A stretch of DNA of 64,000 bases from Granulosicoccus sp045106475 (GTDB lineage: Bacteria; Pseudomonadota; Gammaproteobacteria; Granulosicoccales; Granulosicoccaceae). The notes under the pieces were generated by a model. It ran no database searches, was not told the DNA's origin, and was given only the letters and a program-made list of their open reading frames with translations. The number at the start of each line of letters is the position of its first letter. The first letter of the stretch is position 1. The stretch is taken from positions 36,516 to 100,515 of the forward strand of contig JBGCEO010000001.1 of the NCBI GenBank assembly GCA_045106475.1, written 5' to 3'. This document shows, piece after piece, positions 36,258 to 45,355 of this stretch. Made by a program: the position numbers and the translations under genes.

Positions 36258-37181
36258 TCAAATACCCATCAGGCCACGGACATGAGCAGTTGCACAACGA
36301 CTCAATGCTGGCAGGGCATAGCCACCTTCGAGCATCGAGACAATGCGACCGCCCGCGTGCCGGTCGGCAAGATCAGTCAGCTTTTGCGTAATCCAGACAA
36401 AATCCTGATCTAACAGCGACAGGCTTGCCAGTGGATCTTCAGCGTGAGCATCAAAACCTGCGCTGATAAACAGCATTTGGGGTTGATAAGCCTCAAGCGC
36501 GGGAAGCCAGGTGTTGGTAATAGCGCTTCTGAAATCCGCACTGCTACAGCCGGATTTCAAGGGCACATTCACACGCTGCCGGTCAACGTTGTCGCGATAG
36601 CCACCCGGATAAAAAGGATGTTGGAATGATGAGCAAAAGAGTATGTTCGGATCACCATCAACGATGTCTTCTGTGCCGTTGCCATGATGTACATCGAAAT
36701 CTACAATCGCCACGCGTTCAAAGCCGTATTGCTTTATCGCATGCCGTGCTGCTATCGCGATATTACCAAAAAAACAAAAACCCATAGCCTTTATGCGCTC
36801 TGCATGGTGACCTGGGGGCCTGGTCAGACAGAACACATTATCCGCGGCGCCACTCATAAGCTCATCAACCGCCAGGATACCTGCCCCGGCACCACGCAAA
36901 CCGGCATCAAGCGAGTGCGGATTCATCGCTGTGTCGGCATCAAGAGATACATAACCGGAGCCTGGTGATTTTTTATGGATTAATTCCACATAAGCTTCTG
37001 AATGCGCCAGCATCAACTGCTCGACAGTTGCCTTTGGCGCTTCGAGATGTTTTAAGTAGTCAAAGACATCCTGCTTCTTCAACTGATCGTTAATGGCATC
37101 GATACGTTCAGGGCATTCAGGATGACCCGGACTGATTTCATGAAGCACACATTCACGATGAGATATCAAAGCGGTGGTCAT
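36258..37181 (-). CDS. Histone-deacetylase-like family protein (acetylpolyamine/lysine deacetylase type)
   Basis: A 307-residue zinc-dependent amidohydrolase of the arginase/deacetylase fold. Key motifs in order are HPECPERI, RPPGHHAER, GFCFFGN, the zinc ligands in VDFDVHHGNGTED, FCSSFQHPFYPGG, SAGFDAHAEDP (third ligand Asp) and MLEGGYALPAL. Such enzymes remove acetyl groups from lysines, polyamines or related amides. The divergent neighbour is a PatZ-type lysine acetyltransferase, so reversal of protein acetylation is a reasonable inference. Confidence 0.88.
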   Translation of the reverse strand: MTTALISHRECVLHEISPGHPECPERIDAINDQLKKQDVFDYLKHLEAPKATVEQLMLAHSEAYVELIHKKSPGSGYVSLDADTAMNPHSLDAGLRGAGAGILAVDELMSGAADNVFCLTRPPGHHAERIKAMGFCFFGNIAIAARHAIKQYGFERVAIVDFDVHHGNGTEDIVDGDPNILFCSSFQHPFYPGGYRDNVDRQRVNVPLKSGCSSADFRSAITNTWLPALEAYQPQMLFISAGFDAHAEDPLASLSLLDQDFVWITQKLTDLADRHAGGRIVSMLEGGYALPALSRCATAHVRGLMGI

Positions 37182-37325
37182 TGAGCTTACCTTTAGAGCA
37201 GGAGTGAAATGAACGGTTGGAAATATACCAGCAAGTATCAGCTCCTGACAGCTTCAGCCACTACAAGCACGTGTCAAACCCACGCAGGTACACGAATTCA
37301 GAGTGACTGATGTACTATCACTAGC

Positions 37326-39974
37326 ATGACAACGCTGCTTCTTGACAAACTGCTGGATCCGACTTCACTGGTTGTCATTGGAGCCAGCCAACGCGCAGAA
37401 TCGCCAGGACACAAGCTAAGCAAGAACCTGCTTCAAGGAGGCTTTAAAGGCAAGCTTTTCTTCGTTAATCCACGCTACCCGCAAATCCTGGATAACGTCT
37501 GCTACAAATCGATCAAGGCGCTACCGGAGGTACCCGATCTAGCCGTAGTCATCACGCCACCGCGCCTGGTTCGCCGTACGCTGGTACGTTGCGCGGCCAA
37601 AGGTATTCGGGTGGCGGTGGTGATGTCAGGGCTGGCCAAAAACAAGGATCTGCATCGCTACGCACAAAGGCTCGGTATGCGTCTGATGGGACCTTACTGC
37701 GCAGGATTGATTCGCCCGCATATTGGCTTAAATGCAAGCTACAGTGCTAATAAAATAGAAAAGGGCTCATTGGCCATCGTAAGCCAATCAGCCTCACTGG
37801 GTGCAGCTATGCTGGATTGGGCGGAAACCAGCAATGTTGGCTTTTCAGCGCTACTCTCAACCGGTGAGGACACAGATATCAGCTTATCGGATCTGCTCGA
37901 TCTTTTAGCCGAAGACTGGCAAACCAAGGCTGTGATTGTTTATGTGGAAAAGGTCAACGGAACCCGCAGCTTCTTAAGTGCACTGAGTGCTACTGCCCGC
38001 CTAAAGCCCGTAGTCTTGATGCACTCAGCCCACGATGGGGCTCACTATTGCGATGCATTAACCCGCACCGGCGAAGTCTATTCTTCCGATGCTGTATTCC
38101 AGACTGCTCTGAACCGCACAGGCGTCGTACGCATTCGTACTTTTCAGAATCTTTTTGCAGCCGCAAAAATACTCTCCACACAACTTCGTGTGCATGGAAA
38201 ACGATTGGCGATCCTGAGCAACGGGTCTGCACCCGCCATGATGGCGCTTGAGCGAATAGACTTGAAGAACTTTGAAGCACCCCAGCTGGATGCCAAAGCG
38301 CTCAAGGACTTGCATAAAAATCTCGATGGGCACATTGCCGGCCACAACCCTTTGCTGATACGCAAGCCGACAAAACTGGCAGAGTACTACCCAGCCGTCA
38401 TTCGCAGCTTACAAGAGCGCGAGGATATTGATGCCATCCTGGTTATATTTGTGCCGGATTCACGTAATGATCCAGCCGCTATTGCAAAGTCTATAGCTCA
38501 ATGTGTACCGGCAAAAAAAGCGTTACTGACATGCTGGATGGGAGATGCCAGTGTACTGAGCGCAAGAGAGGTTCTGGCGCAAGCCGGTCTGCCTACATTT
38601 CGCACACCCGAAGCCGCGGTAGATGGATTTGATTTCCTGCATCGTTACTTTGTTAGCCAACAGCAACTGTTGCAACTACCCAATCCAGCATCACGCAAGA
38701 CGCGCGCTGATGCCGTTGGGGCCAAGGCCCTGGTAACAGGCGAGCTTGCCAGTGGTAACCGAGTTCTCGGGCCGCAAAAGACCCGTGCCTTGATGGAGAT
38801 GTTTGATATACCGGTTCTGCCCTCACTCCGTGCTGAAACGCTAAATGACGCATTGAGCAAGGCTGAGCTAATTGGTTATCCCCTGGCGATGAAGCTTGTT
38901 TCCCCCAACATAAGTTATAAATCATCAGTAATCGAAACACAGTTGAATATCGACACAGAAGATGCCGTAGCCACAGCCTGGCAGCGCATTGAGTCTGCGC
39001 TGGATAAGCACAGACCAGAAGCAGAATTTCGCGGTGTACTGCTCGAACCCATGCACATGACGGACAATATCAGACAGCTGGCAGTGTCATTATCTCGCGA
39101 TGCCACGTTTGGCCCTGTTATATCCATCGGTTTAGGTGGTGAACTAACAGCTCTGATACACAAACGCAGTGTTCAATTACCTCCCTTAAACCAGTTTCTA
39201 ATACGAGATATCTTAAAAGAGCGCGAACTACAAACCTACCTGGGTGCGTTCAGACATAGCCATGCTGTCGACGATCAACCCATAGGGCATATTCTCAGAC
39301 GTCTATCTGAAATGGCCTGTGAGTTGCCAGAAGTGTTTTCTCTTGACATCAACCCACTGCTCATTAGCAACTCTGGCGCTATGGCTATGGACACACAGGT
39401 AGTGATCGAACAACCCAAAGCAGGCAAACGTTATGAACACTTGGCGATTCACCCCTATCCCTGGCAATGGATAAGAGACATAACCATCAAGAACAATATA
39501 GCCATACAGCTACGACCGATTCGACCGGCTGATGCTCAGTCAATCAGTAAACTGGTTCGGGAAATGTCTGCTGAATCCCGGTATTTTCGCTTCATGCATG
39601 CGATCAATGAGCTGTCGCCCCAGATGGTGGCGCAATTTACCAAACTGGATTACGACAGACAGATGGCTTTTGTAGCAACCAATGATGTGCAGAGCGTTGT
39701 GGGTGTCAGCCGCTATATGATCAGTAGTAACCGGCTGGTCGGTGAATTTGCGATATCCGTCAGTGACAGCTGGAAGGGCCTGGGTCTGGCATCAGCACTG
39801 ATGCGCCATCTGATCTCACATGCACAGGCTCAAGGGCTAAGAAAGCTACAGGGCGATGTGTTACGCACAAACACAGCAATGCAAGGCCTTATGAAGTCAC
39901 TCGGGTTTTCGTCTCATGCCAGCCCCGACGAGCCCGATGTGCTTCTTTTCGAATACTCACTGCAGCAACAATAA
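37326..39974 (+). CDS. PatZ/Pka-type protein: ADP-forming acyl-CoA synthetase-like domains fused to a GNAT acetyltransferase
   Basis: An 882-residue protein, close to E. coli PatZ (886). The N-terminus is a CoA-binding domain (LVVIGASQRAESPGHKLSKN), followed by succinyl-CoA-ligase-like and ATP-grasp regions (about 460-700). The C-terminal 170 residues are a GNAT domain (IQLRPIRPADAQSI, then FAISVSDSWKGLGLASALM). The ligase part of Pat proteins is regulatory; the GNAT part acetylates lysines such as the one in acetyl-CoA synthetase. It is divergent from the deacetylase gene and is followed after 2 bases by a hydrolase gene. Confidence 0.9.
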   Translation: MTTLLLDKLLDPTSLVVIGASQRAESPGHKLSKNLLQGGFKGKLFFVNPRYPQILDNVCYKSIKALPEVPDLAVVITPPRLVRRTLVRCAAKGIRVAVVMSGLAKNKDLHRYAQRLGMRLMGPYCAGLIRPHIGLNASYSANKIEKGSLAIVSQSASLGAAMLDWAETSNVGFSALLSTGEDTDISLSDLLDLLAEDWQTKAVIVYVEKVNGTRSFLSALSATARLKPVVLMHSAHDGAHYCDALTRTGEVYSSDAVFQTALNRTGVVRIRTFQNLFAAAKILSTQLRVHGKRLAILSNGSAPAMMALERIDLKNFEAPQLDAKALKDLHKNLDGHIAGHNPLLIRKPTKLAEYYPAVIRSLQEREDIDAILVIFVPDSRNDPAAIAKSIAQCVPAKKALLTCWMGDASVLSAREVLAQAGLPTFRTPEAAVDGFDFLHRYFVSQQQLLQLPNPASRKTRADAVGAKALVTGELASGNRVLGPQKTRALMEMFDIPVLPSLRAETLNDALSKAELIGYPLAMKLVSPNISYKSSVIETQLNIDTEDAVATAWQRIESALDKHRPEAEFRGVLLEPMHMTDNIRQLAVSLSRDATFGPVISIGLGGELTALIHKRSVQLPPLNQFLIRDILKERELQTYLGAFRHSHAVDDQPIGHILRRLSEMACELPEVFSLDINPLLISNSGAMAMDTQVVIEQPKAGKRYEHLAIHPYPWQWIRDITIKNNIAIQLRPIRPADAQSISKLVREMSAESRYFRFMHAINELSPQMVAQFTKLDYDRQMAFVATNDVQSVVGVSRYMISSNRLVGEFAISVSDSWKGLGLASALMRHLISHAQAQGLRKLQGDVLRTNTAMQGLMKSLGFSSHASPDEPDVLLFEYSLQQQ

Positions 39975-39976
39975 CC

Positions 39977-40849
39977 ATGAGACCACAACTAAGCGCCATT
40001 GAATTGGACATCGACGGAAAGCGCGTGGCGGCAATACGCCATTGCGATCCAGACTCATCAGATATGCCCCGCATGTTGTGCGTGCACGGCTGGCTCGACA
40101 ACGCCAATAGCTTCCTGCCAATGATGCCGCATCTACCCGCTTTTGAGCTGGTTGCTATCGATTTACCCGGACACGGTTATAGTGACGCACTTCCCAGTGG
40201 ATACAGCTTGCATGAAATCAGCTATCAACTAACACGAATCATCCAGGCTCTGGGTTGGACAAGTTGCCATGTCATGGGCCATTCACTGGGTGCATGCATT
40301 GCACCTTTACTGGCAGTAGCCAATCAACCTGCGGTACAAACACTAAGCTTGATCGAAGGTCTTGGCCCCATGAGCGAAGTAGCTGAAAAATTACCTGAAC
40401 GTATGGCACGATCATTGGCGGACCGACTCTCTCCTTCACGTTATCAGTCGCGAGTATTTGCCAGCAAAGACGATGCACTGGCATCACGAATGAAGGCCGC
40501 TACTTTGTTAGGTTCATCCGCCAGACTTATCATTGATCGCCAACTGCAAGAAGTACAGGATGGTTATCGATGGCGATTCGATTCCCGCTGGCGTATGGCA
40601 TCGGTGCAATATCAGACCGAAGAACAGGTACAGGCAGTGCTTTCTGCAGTTGATTGCCCGGTTTTAACAGTTATTGCAGATGAGGGCTATCTGATCGGTC
40701 GTCCAGAAACAGAACAACGATTGAACTGTCTACCGCAACGTACGGAGGTGACACTGGCAGGTCACCATCATTTGCATATGGATACACCGGAGCCTGTTGC
40801 AGCTGCGGTCAATCAATTTTTGAAAACCATGCCTGCAATGGGTGGTTGA
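39977..40849 (+). CDS. Alpha/beta hydrolase
   Basis: A 290-residue cytoplasmic hydrolase. The oxyanion-hole strand LCVHGWLDNANSF, the LPGHGYSDAL segment, the nucleophile elbow VMGHSLGA and the C-terminal catalytic histidine in AGHHHLHMD are all present. The catalytic acid is likely the Asp or Glu in VIADEGYLIG. Substrate unknown; an ester or thioester is typical. It begins 2 bases after the pat gene and is probably co-transcribed with it. Confidence 0.85.
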   Translation: MRPQLSAIELDIDGKRVAAIRHCDPDSSDMPRMLCVHGWLDNANSFLPMMPHLPAFELVAIDLPGHGYSDALPSGYSLHEISYQLTRIIQALGWTSCHVMGHSLGACIAPLLAVANQPAVQTLSLIEGLGPMSEVAEKLPERMARSLADRLSPSRYQSRVFASKDDALASRMKAATLLGSSARLIIDRQLQEVQDGYRWRFDSRWRMASVQYQTEEQVQAVLSAVDCPVLTVIADEGYLIGRPETEQRLNCLPQRTEVTLAGHHHLHMDTPEPVAAAVNQFLKTMPAMGG

Positions 40850-40944
40850 TACTCAAATGCTATATCAAGTTCACTGACACAAAGAGCTTTCCTGTACTTA
40901 AGTATTGCCTTAGCAAGAATCACACTTTTAATAGGCTTTTGCTA

Positions 40945-40974
40945 TTGCACATCCTCAGTGTTTATTCTGATAAT
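40945..40974 (+). promoter_or_regulatory. Sigma-70-like promoter candidate for the lipoprotein gene
   Basis: TTGCAC and GATAAT are separated by 18 bases, about 75 bases before the start codon of the lipoprotein at 41049. The -10 element matches at five of six positions but the -35 element is weak, so this is only a candidate. Confidence 0.35.
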
Positions 40975-41048
40975 GCGGTTATAGTCGATAAGCGCAGCCA
41001 AGCCTCGCGCACCCGGCTTTACAAATTTTTCACTTTAAGGAAAAAATT

Positions 41049-41549
41049 ATGCGCAAAGGACTTACCTTATCAACCCTGGTTATCTGCTCGGTCATCGCAA
41101 GCGGTTGCGCGTCCTTAACACCACCAGAGCGACCTGCCTACACCGGAAGCGACCTCATAACTTCAGCCGATGCAGCGCAAATTATCGGCACATGGGTGGT
41201 TAACGATTTAAACCCTTACCCTAATGCAGAACCTCAGAGCACCATCATCCAATACCTGGCTGATGGCACAGTCACAGCAGTGGTTGAGCCCAAGGGCGAA
41301 AGTGCAGATGCGCTGGGCAATATGAAATTCAATATGACTGGCAACTGGCAGCTCAACGGCGATCTAATGAGTCATTCAAACATCGAGATCAGCACCTCTG
41401 CAGACAACCAGATGGGTGCACTGATAAGCAAATTGGTAAACAACTCTACAAAAGGCATTGCCGGGGAAGCCAATGTCTATGAATTAACGGCCGACCGAAT
41501 CGTCATGGTAGGTAGCGACGGTGCAGCTATGGAATATGTCAGACAGTAA
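41049..41549 (+). CDS. Lipoprotein of unknown function
   Basis: A 166-residue lipoprotein. The signal MRKGLTLSTLVICSVIASGC ends at a lipobox (IASG-C), so the mature protein is acylated at Cys20. The residue at +2 is Ala, which usually allows transfer to the outer membrane. The mature part is short and contains a repeated strand pattern (IIGTWVVND, MTGNWQLNGD, DRIVMVGSDG) that suggests a small beta-barrel, lipocalin-like fold. I do not recognise a named family. AAGGAAAAAATT precedes the ATG. Confidence 0.75.
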   Translation: MRKGLTLSTLVICSVIASGCASLTPPERPAYTGSDLITSADAAQIIGTWVVNDLNPYPNAEPQSTIIQYLADGTVTAVVEPKGESADALGNMKFNMTGNWQLNGDLMSHSNIEISTSADNQMGALISKLVNNSTKGIAGEANVYELTADRIVMVGSDGAAMEYVRQ

Positions 41550-41584
41550 GCATCCATTGTCATCGTATGCACCTGGATTTATGA

Positions 41585-41609
41585 GGCGGGTAGATCCTTT
41601 CTACCCGCC
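41585..41609. terminator. Hairpin terminator candidate after the lipoprotein gene
   Basis: A perfect 9-bp stem (GGCGGGTAG / CTACCCGCC) with a 7-base loop, 36 bases after the lipoprotein stop codon. It lacks a T tract, so it may stop transcription only weakly. It also lies about 150 bases past the end of the convergent OmpA-like gene. Confidence 0.6.
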
Positions 41610-41645
41610 CTACTGCACAAGCAAGCGGCGGTGTAAAACTAACTA

Positions 41646-41719
41646 CACTTGACTAACAGTGCTGCAAGTCGAAAGCTCGCTGCACTTGACTAACAATGCT
41701 GCAAACCAAAAGCTCGCTG
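41646..41719. repeat. Two tandem copies of a 37-bp unit
   Basis: Units 41646-41682 and 41683-41719 are nearly identical, with about four differences. Each starts CACTTGACTAACA and ends AAAGCTCGCTG; a partial third start (CACT) follows. The repeat lies in the 207-base gap between the lipoprotein gene and the convergent OmpA-like gene. No function is apparent; tandem slippage is the simple origin. Confidence 0.8.
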
Positions 41720-41756
41720 CACTCAATAACTGGCCGCCGATGCTCAATGAGCAATG

Positions 41757-42596
41757 TTATTCATCGAGCTCACTGACAACCGTAACAACATCAGGAAAGA
41801 TTATTTCAACCCGGCGATTCTGCTGACGACCTTCGCGTGTCTTGTTGTCAGCTACAGGCTTAGACTCACCAAATCCCTCTGTAGTGATTCGAGACGATGA
41901 AACACCTGCGTCGAGTATTGCAGCCAATACCGAAAACGCACGATCCCTGGACAGGTCCATATTGAAATCTTCATCACCGTAGTTATCTGTGTGTCCTTCA
42001 ATAACAGCCTGACGCTCTGGATTGTCTAACATGAATGAGGCAATTTTATCGATATTGCGTGCCGCGCTGGGAGCTAACTCGGCCTCTCCACTGTCAAACA
42101 AGACATCTCCCAATGTCAGCACGATGCCTCGTTCGGTTTTCTCTGCCTGCATAGCCTGCATGGCCTGAAGCTCAGCGATTTGATTTTGCAATGCCAGCGC
42201 TTCCTGTTTGGCTTTGACCAGTTCGGCTTCACGCAAATCCAGCGTTACATTGCGACGCTCAAGCGCCATTTCCTCTAGCTCACGATCTGCTTCATTGCTA
42301 TCTGCAATTAACTTAGCTATACGAACACGTTGCTTTGTCAGATAGACATAATGGTCGATGTGCGACCTGTCTTCTTTTTTCTTCCAGCGAGCGTCTGCCA
42401 TATTGAGTGCATCGCGTGCATGATCCAACTGCTCTGGTGCATGTCTTGCGATTGTAATATCTTGTGATGCCTCACTGTAGGCAAAACGAGCTTCTTCTAA
42501 AGACTCAATCTCTTTTGGGGCACTACTGCAAGCACCTAGTGCTATGGACATTAGCGCTGCGGCCACCAGGGGCCGGCGTTTCTGTGTAGTCATCAT
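41757..42596 (-). CDS. OmpA-family lipoprotein with DUF4398-like N-terminal region
   Basis: A 279-residue lipoprotein. The signal ends at the lipobox ALGAC. A helical region (about 35-165, rich in Ala/Glu/Arg) resembles DUF4398. The C-terminal OmpA domain carries the peptidoglycan-binding pattern (FDSGEAELAPSAARNID, VIEGHTDNYGDEDFNMDLSRDR, GFGESKPVADN, NRRVEIIF). It probably tethers the outer membrane to the cell wall. I use the ATG at 42596, which follows GGGAGAG closely. An ATG at 42632 overlaps the upstream gene by 4 bases and would give 12 extra residues before the signal. Confidence 0.85.
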   Translation of the reverse strand: MMTTQKRRPLVAAALMSIALGACSSAPKEIESLEEARFAYSEASQDITIARHAPEQLDHARDALNMADARWKKKEDRSHIDHYVYLTKQRVRIAKLIADSNEADRELEEMALERRNVTLDLREAELVKAKQEALALQNQIAELQAMQAMQAEKTERGIVLTLGDVLFDSGEAELAPSAARNIDKIASFMLDNPERQAVIEGHTDNYGDEDFNMDLSRDRAFSVLAAILDAGVSSSRITTEGFGESKPVADNKTREGRQQNRRVEIIFPDVVTVVSELDE

Positions 42597-42628
42597 CTCT
42601 CTCCCAATGATTCGTTTATTGATTCTGC

Positions 42629-43006
42629 TCATAAGTCGCCACTGGTGCGTGTCACTTCCTTACGAATCATCTGAATGTTGTCCTGAGCCTCCTTCAAGGC
42701 TAATCTCGATTTTTCAGCATCGGCTGCAGCACGAGCAAGCTCGGCGTCTACCTGTACCTGACTGGTTAATAGCGCAGCTCTTGAATAGTCTTTCTTGGCC
42801 ATAGCTGCATCTGCAGCAGCCTTTTTCTCACGAGCAACTCGCAGTTCAATCGGCGCGTACTCACGAGCCCCTGACGACTCAGCATTTTTCAATGCCGAAC
42901 TGGCCAGAGCCATTTCAGAGACAGGGCGAGGCGCCTTGCTTCCACAAGCGCTTATGCTGGCAGCCAGTACCGCTACCAGGCACAGGCGAAAAAGTGTTTT
43001 GTTCAT
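42629..43006 (-). CDS. DUF4398 lipoprotein
   Basis: A 125-residue lipoprotein. The signal MNKTLFRLCLVAVLAASISA is followed by the lipobox Cys21. The mature part is almost wholly helical and Ala/Glu/Lys-rich (ALASSALKNAESSGAREYAP, then ELRVAREKKAAADAAMAKKD), as in DUF4398 proteins, and is probably coiled. It lies directly upstream of the OmpA-like lipoprotein gene, which has a similar helical part, so the two may act together at the cell envelope. Confidence 0.82.
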   Translation of the reverse strand: MNKTLFRLCLVAVLAASISACGSKAPRPVSEMALASSALKNAESSGAREYAPIELRVAREKKAAADAAMAKKDYSRAALLTSQVQVDAELARAAADAEKSRLALKEAQDNIQMIRKEVTRTSGDL

Positions 43007-43013
43007 GAATAAC

Positions 43014-43037
43014 GTTCTCTCTAAAGCCTGAGAGAAC
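43014..43037. repeat. Inverted repeat in the leader of the DUF4398 lipoprotein gene
   Basis: Perfect 8-bp arms (GTTCTCTC / GAGAGAAC) with an 8-base spacer, starting 8 bases upstream of the start codon. In the transcript the start-proximal arm reads GAGAGAAC and carries the only ribosome-site-like bases, so the hairpin could mask translation start. Alternatively it is a protein-binding operator. Confidence 0.55.
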
Positions 43038-43175
43038 TAACGGCATAAGCAAACAAGAGCTAAGCGCTTCTTGCTTACCAACTATTCAGCTTTGTGGGTA
43101 AGCCGATAGGTTCACATTCTTCATGTGCAATCTGTGACTGATCACCAATTAAACTGTGATGTCGATCTTTTTTCG

Positions 43176-44387
43176 CTAATCACTGTGCAGAGCGCTACAC
43201 AAGTCCTGCGCTTGTATCAGTCCGCAGAGCTGCCCCGCCTCGTTCAGCACGATCAGAGGGGTAGTTTGTTCAGCAGCGAGTTTCAATAGTTCATTAACGG
43301 GGGTTCGTTGCTCTACACACACAACAGCGCTGTGCTCACCGGTCTGTCCATCATGTCGAGCTATAGTCATCGCTGTGCCGGCGTAAACAGCACTCACAGG
43401 ACTACCCTGATCGAGCTTTACCGTCAGTCCTGTGGGTTCATGCCGAAACTCATCGGAAGTCGGTGTTACCGATTCCATTACCGAGCGAGCCGTCAATACC
43501 GATAAAGGATTGATGTTGGCTACGAAACGGCGAACATAGTCATTCTCCGGCGCAAACACGATGTCATCAACCGTGCCGGTTTGTACGATTCGACCACCAT
43601 CCATGATGCTTACCTGATTACCCAATTTAAGCGCTTCATCCAGATCATGACTGACAAAGAGAATGGTCTTTTTCAATCGGCTTTGCAGTGTTAGAAGCTC
43701 ATCCTGCAAGTGTTCACGTATGAGTGGGTCTAGCGCAGAGAAAGGCTCATCCATCAAAAGTATGTCTGCATCGGTTGCAAAGGCTCGAGCCAGACCCACT
43801 CGCTGTTGCATACCGCCGGAGAGCGTGTGAATCTGCTTATCCGCCCAGGCCTGCAAGCCAACAAGTTCCAGTTGAGCATCAACACTTTGTTTTATTTTTG
43901 ATTCAGACTCTCCTCGAACCGACAATCCAAAGCCGATATTCTCGCGAACAGTTGCCCAGGGCAGAAGGCCGAACTGCTGAAAGACCATGGCAAGATTTTG
44001 TCTACGCAACTGCCGCAAGGCACGCCCTTTACAGGCGGCCACGTCAGTCATGCCGTCATGGGTTCTGACTGTTAGAACGCCGCGGGTTACTGTATTCAAC
44101 CCGTTAACACACCGGAGCAGTGACGACTTACCCGATCCGGATAAGCCCATCAATACGGAGATTGATCCTGCAGGTACATCCAGAGACGCATCAGCAACAC
44201 CCAGCACAACACCTGTCTCTTGCAGAATGTCCTCACGCGTCTTACCTGAGTCGAGTAGCCTGATAGCCTCTCTCTGGCGCGCACGCGGACCAAACAATAC
44301 ATCTACGTTCTGCATGCTAACAGCCACTGGTACCCCAGCGGCGGAAGCGTTTGATTTGCCGGTAATCTGATTGTTATCGGTGCTCAT
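43176..44387 (-). CDS. choV: Choline/glycine betaine ABC transporter ATP-binding protein
   Basis: A 403-residue ABC ATPase of the ProV/OpuAA type. Walker A is GLSGSGKSSL, the signature is LSGGMQQRVGLARA and Walker B is DILLMDEPFSALDP. The C-terminal 120 residues form a CBS-type regulatory region ending in QLCGLIQAQDLCSALHSD. I use the ATG at 44387, whose ATGA overlap with the choW stop is typical of coupled genes. A start at 44408 would overlap choW by 25 bases. Assignment to choline rather than betaine follows the choX-choW-choV order. Confidence 0.9.
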   Translation of the reverse strand: MSTDNNQITGKSNASAAGVPVAVSMQNVDVLFGPRARQREAIRLLDSGKTREDILQETGVVLGVADASLDVPAGSISVLMGLSGSGKSSLLRCVNGLNTVTRGVLTVRTHDGMTDVAACKGRALRQLRRQNLAMVFQQFGLLPWATVRENIGFGLSVRGESESKIKQSVDAQLELVGLQAWADKQIHTLSGGMQQRVGLARAFATDADILLMDEPFSALDPLIREHLQDELLTLQSRLKKTILFVSHDLDEALKLGNQVSIMDGGRIVQTGTVDDIVFAPENDYVRRFVANINPLSVLTARSVMESVTPTSDEFRHEPTGLTVKLDQGSPVSAVYAGTAMTIARHDGQTGEHSAVVCVEQRTPVNELLKLAAEQTTPLIVLNEAGQLCGLIQAQDLCSALHSD

Positions 44388-45220
44388 GAGACTTGCCTTT
44401 GTCGACACAGACGATCCAGCAATATCGCCACTATGACAATCGCAAGCCCTGCTTCAAACCCCTTCTCGATATTAACCGTGTTGAGGGCTCTCACCACCGG
44501 CTTACCCAAGCCATCAGCGCCAACCAGAGCCGCGATCACCACCATGGACAGCGACAACATGATGCATTGCGTCAAGCCTGCCAGAATCGTCGGCATAGCA
44601 TGGGGAAGCTCAATTCGCCACAATCGCTGCAGATGAGTGCAGCCAAATGACTCGCCAGCTTCCAAAAGGCTCTTGGGCACCTCTGATATACCCAGACTGG
44701 TAAGCCGGACAGGTGCAGCCAGCGCAAAAACCACGGTCGAGATAAGCCCGGGAACCACGCCCAGGCCGAAAAGAATAAGTGTCGGGATCAGATACACAAA
44801 GGTCGGTATGGTTTGCATCAGATCGAGAACCGGGCGTAAGGCTGCATTTAAACGAGGATGGTGCGCAGCATAGATACCCAGCGGCACACCAATCAGCATG
44901 CATATCAATGTGGCATAGAGCACCAGCACCAGGGTTTGAACGGTCTCCTCCCAGAGACCCAGATTGATGATCAGCAGCAACGATAAGGTGGTGAAGATCG
45001 TTAAACCCAGGCGTCGGTGCAAAACCCAGGCTAGTGCAGTGAAGATAGCTATCAGTAGCAGCGGCGGAATGGCCACCAGTAAATCAGTGGACCCATCGAT
45101 AAGCCAACCTAAGGAGTCGGAAATAGCATCAAACACACCGGCCGCATGATCATTTAGAAAATCAACGAATCGAGCGATTGTTTTTCCGATCGGGATCTTT
45201 GTACTAGTCAACCATTCCAT
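44384..45220 (-). CDS. choW: Choline/glycine betaine ABC transporter permease
   Basis: A 278-residue inner-membrane permease of the ProW family. About six helices are visible, with the EAA-type loop in LLEAGESFGCTHLQRLWRIE followed by LPHAMPTILAGLTQC. It couples with the ATPase through the overlapping choV start. The gap to choX upstream is 135 bases, which holds only a weak 6-bp inverted repeat near 45254-45279. Confidence 0.9.
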   Translation of the reverse strand: MEWLTSTKIPIGKTIARFVDFLNDHAAGVFDAISDSLGWLIDGSTDLLVAIPPLLLIAIFTALAWVLHRRLGLTIFTTLSLLLIINLGLWEETVQTLVLVLYATLICMLIGVPLGIYAAHHPRLNAALRPVLDLMQTIPTFVYLIPTLILFGLGVVPGLISTVVFALAAPVRLTSLGISEVPKSLLEAGESFGCTHLQRLWRIELPHAMPTILAGLTQCIMLSLSMVVIAALVGADGLGKPVVRALNTVNIEKGFEAGLAIVIVAILLDRLCRQRQVS

Positions 45221-45355
45221 GAATTGTCGCTTTGGTAGAGAAACTGCCCGCTAATTCAGTCTAGGTAGGAGTCCTGAATATGATCTCAACGATTGCCAGC
45301 CAGTAATGAGCCGACAACCGTCAACAATTAATCAAAATGAAGCGCGTAGTCTAAC

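Noticed and set aside
41646..41719. CRISPR array
   Set aside because: The two 37-bp units touch each other with no spacer between, and no cas genes are present.
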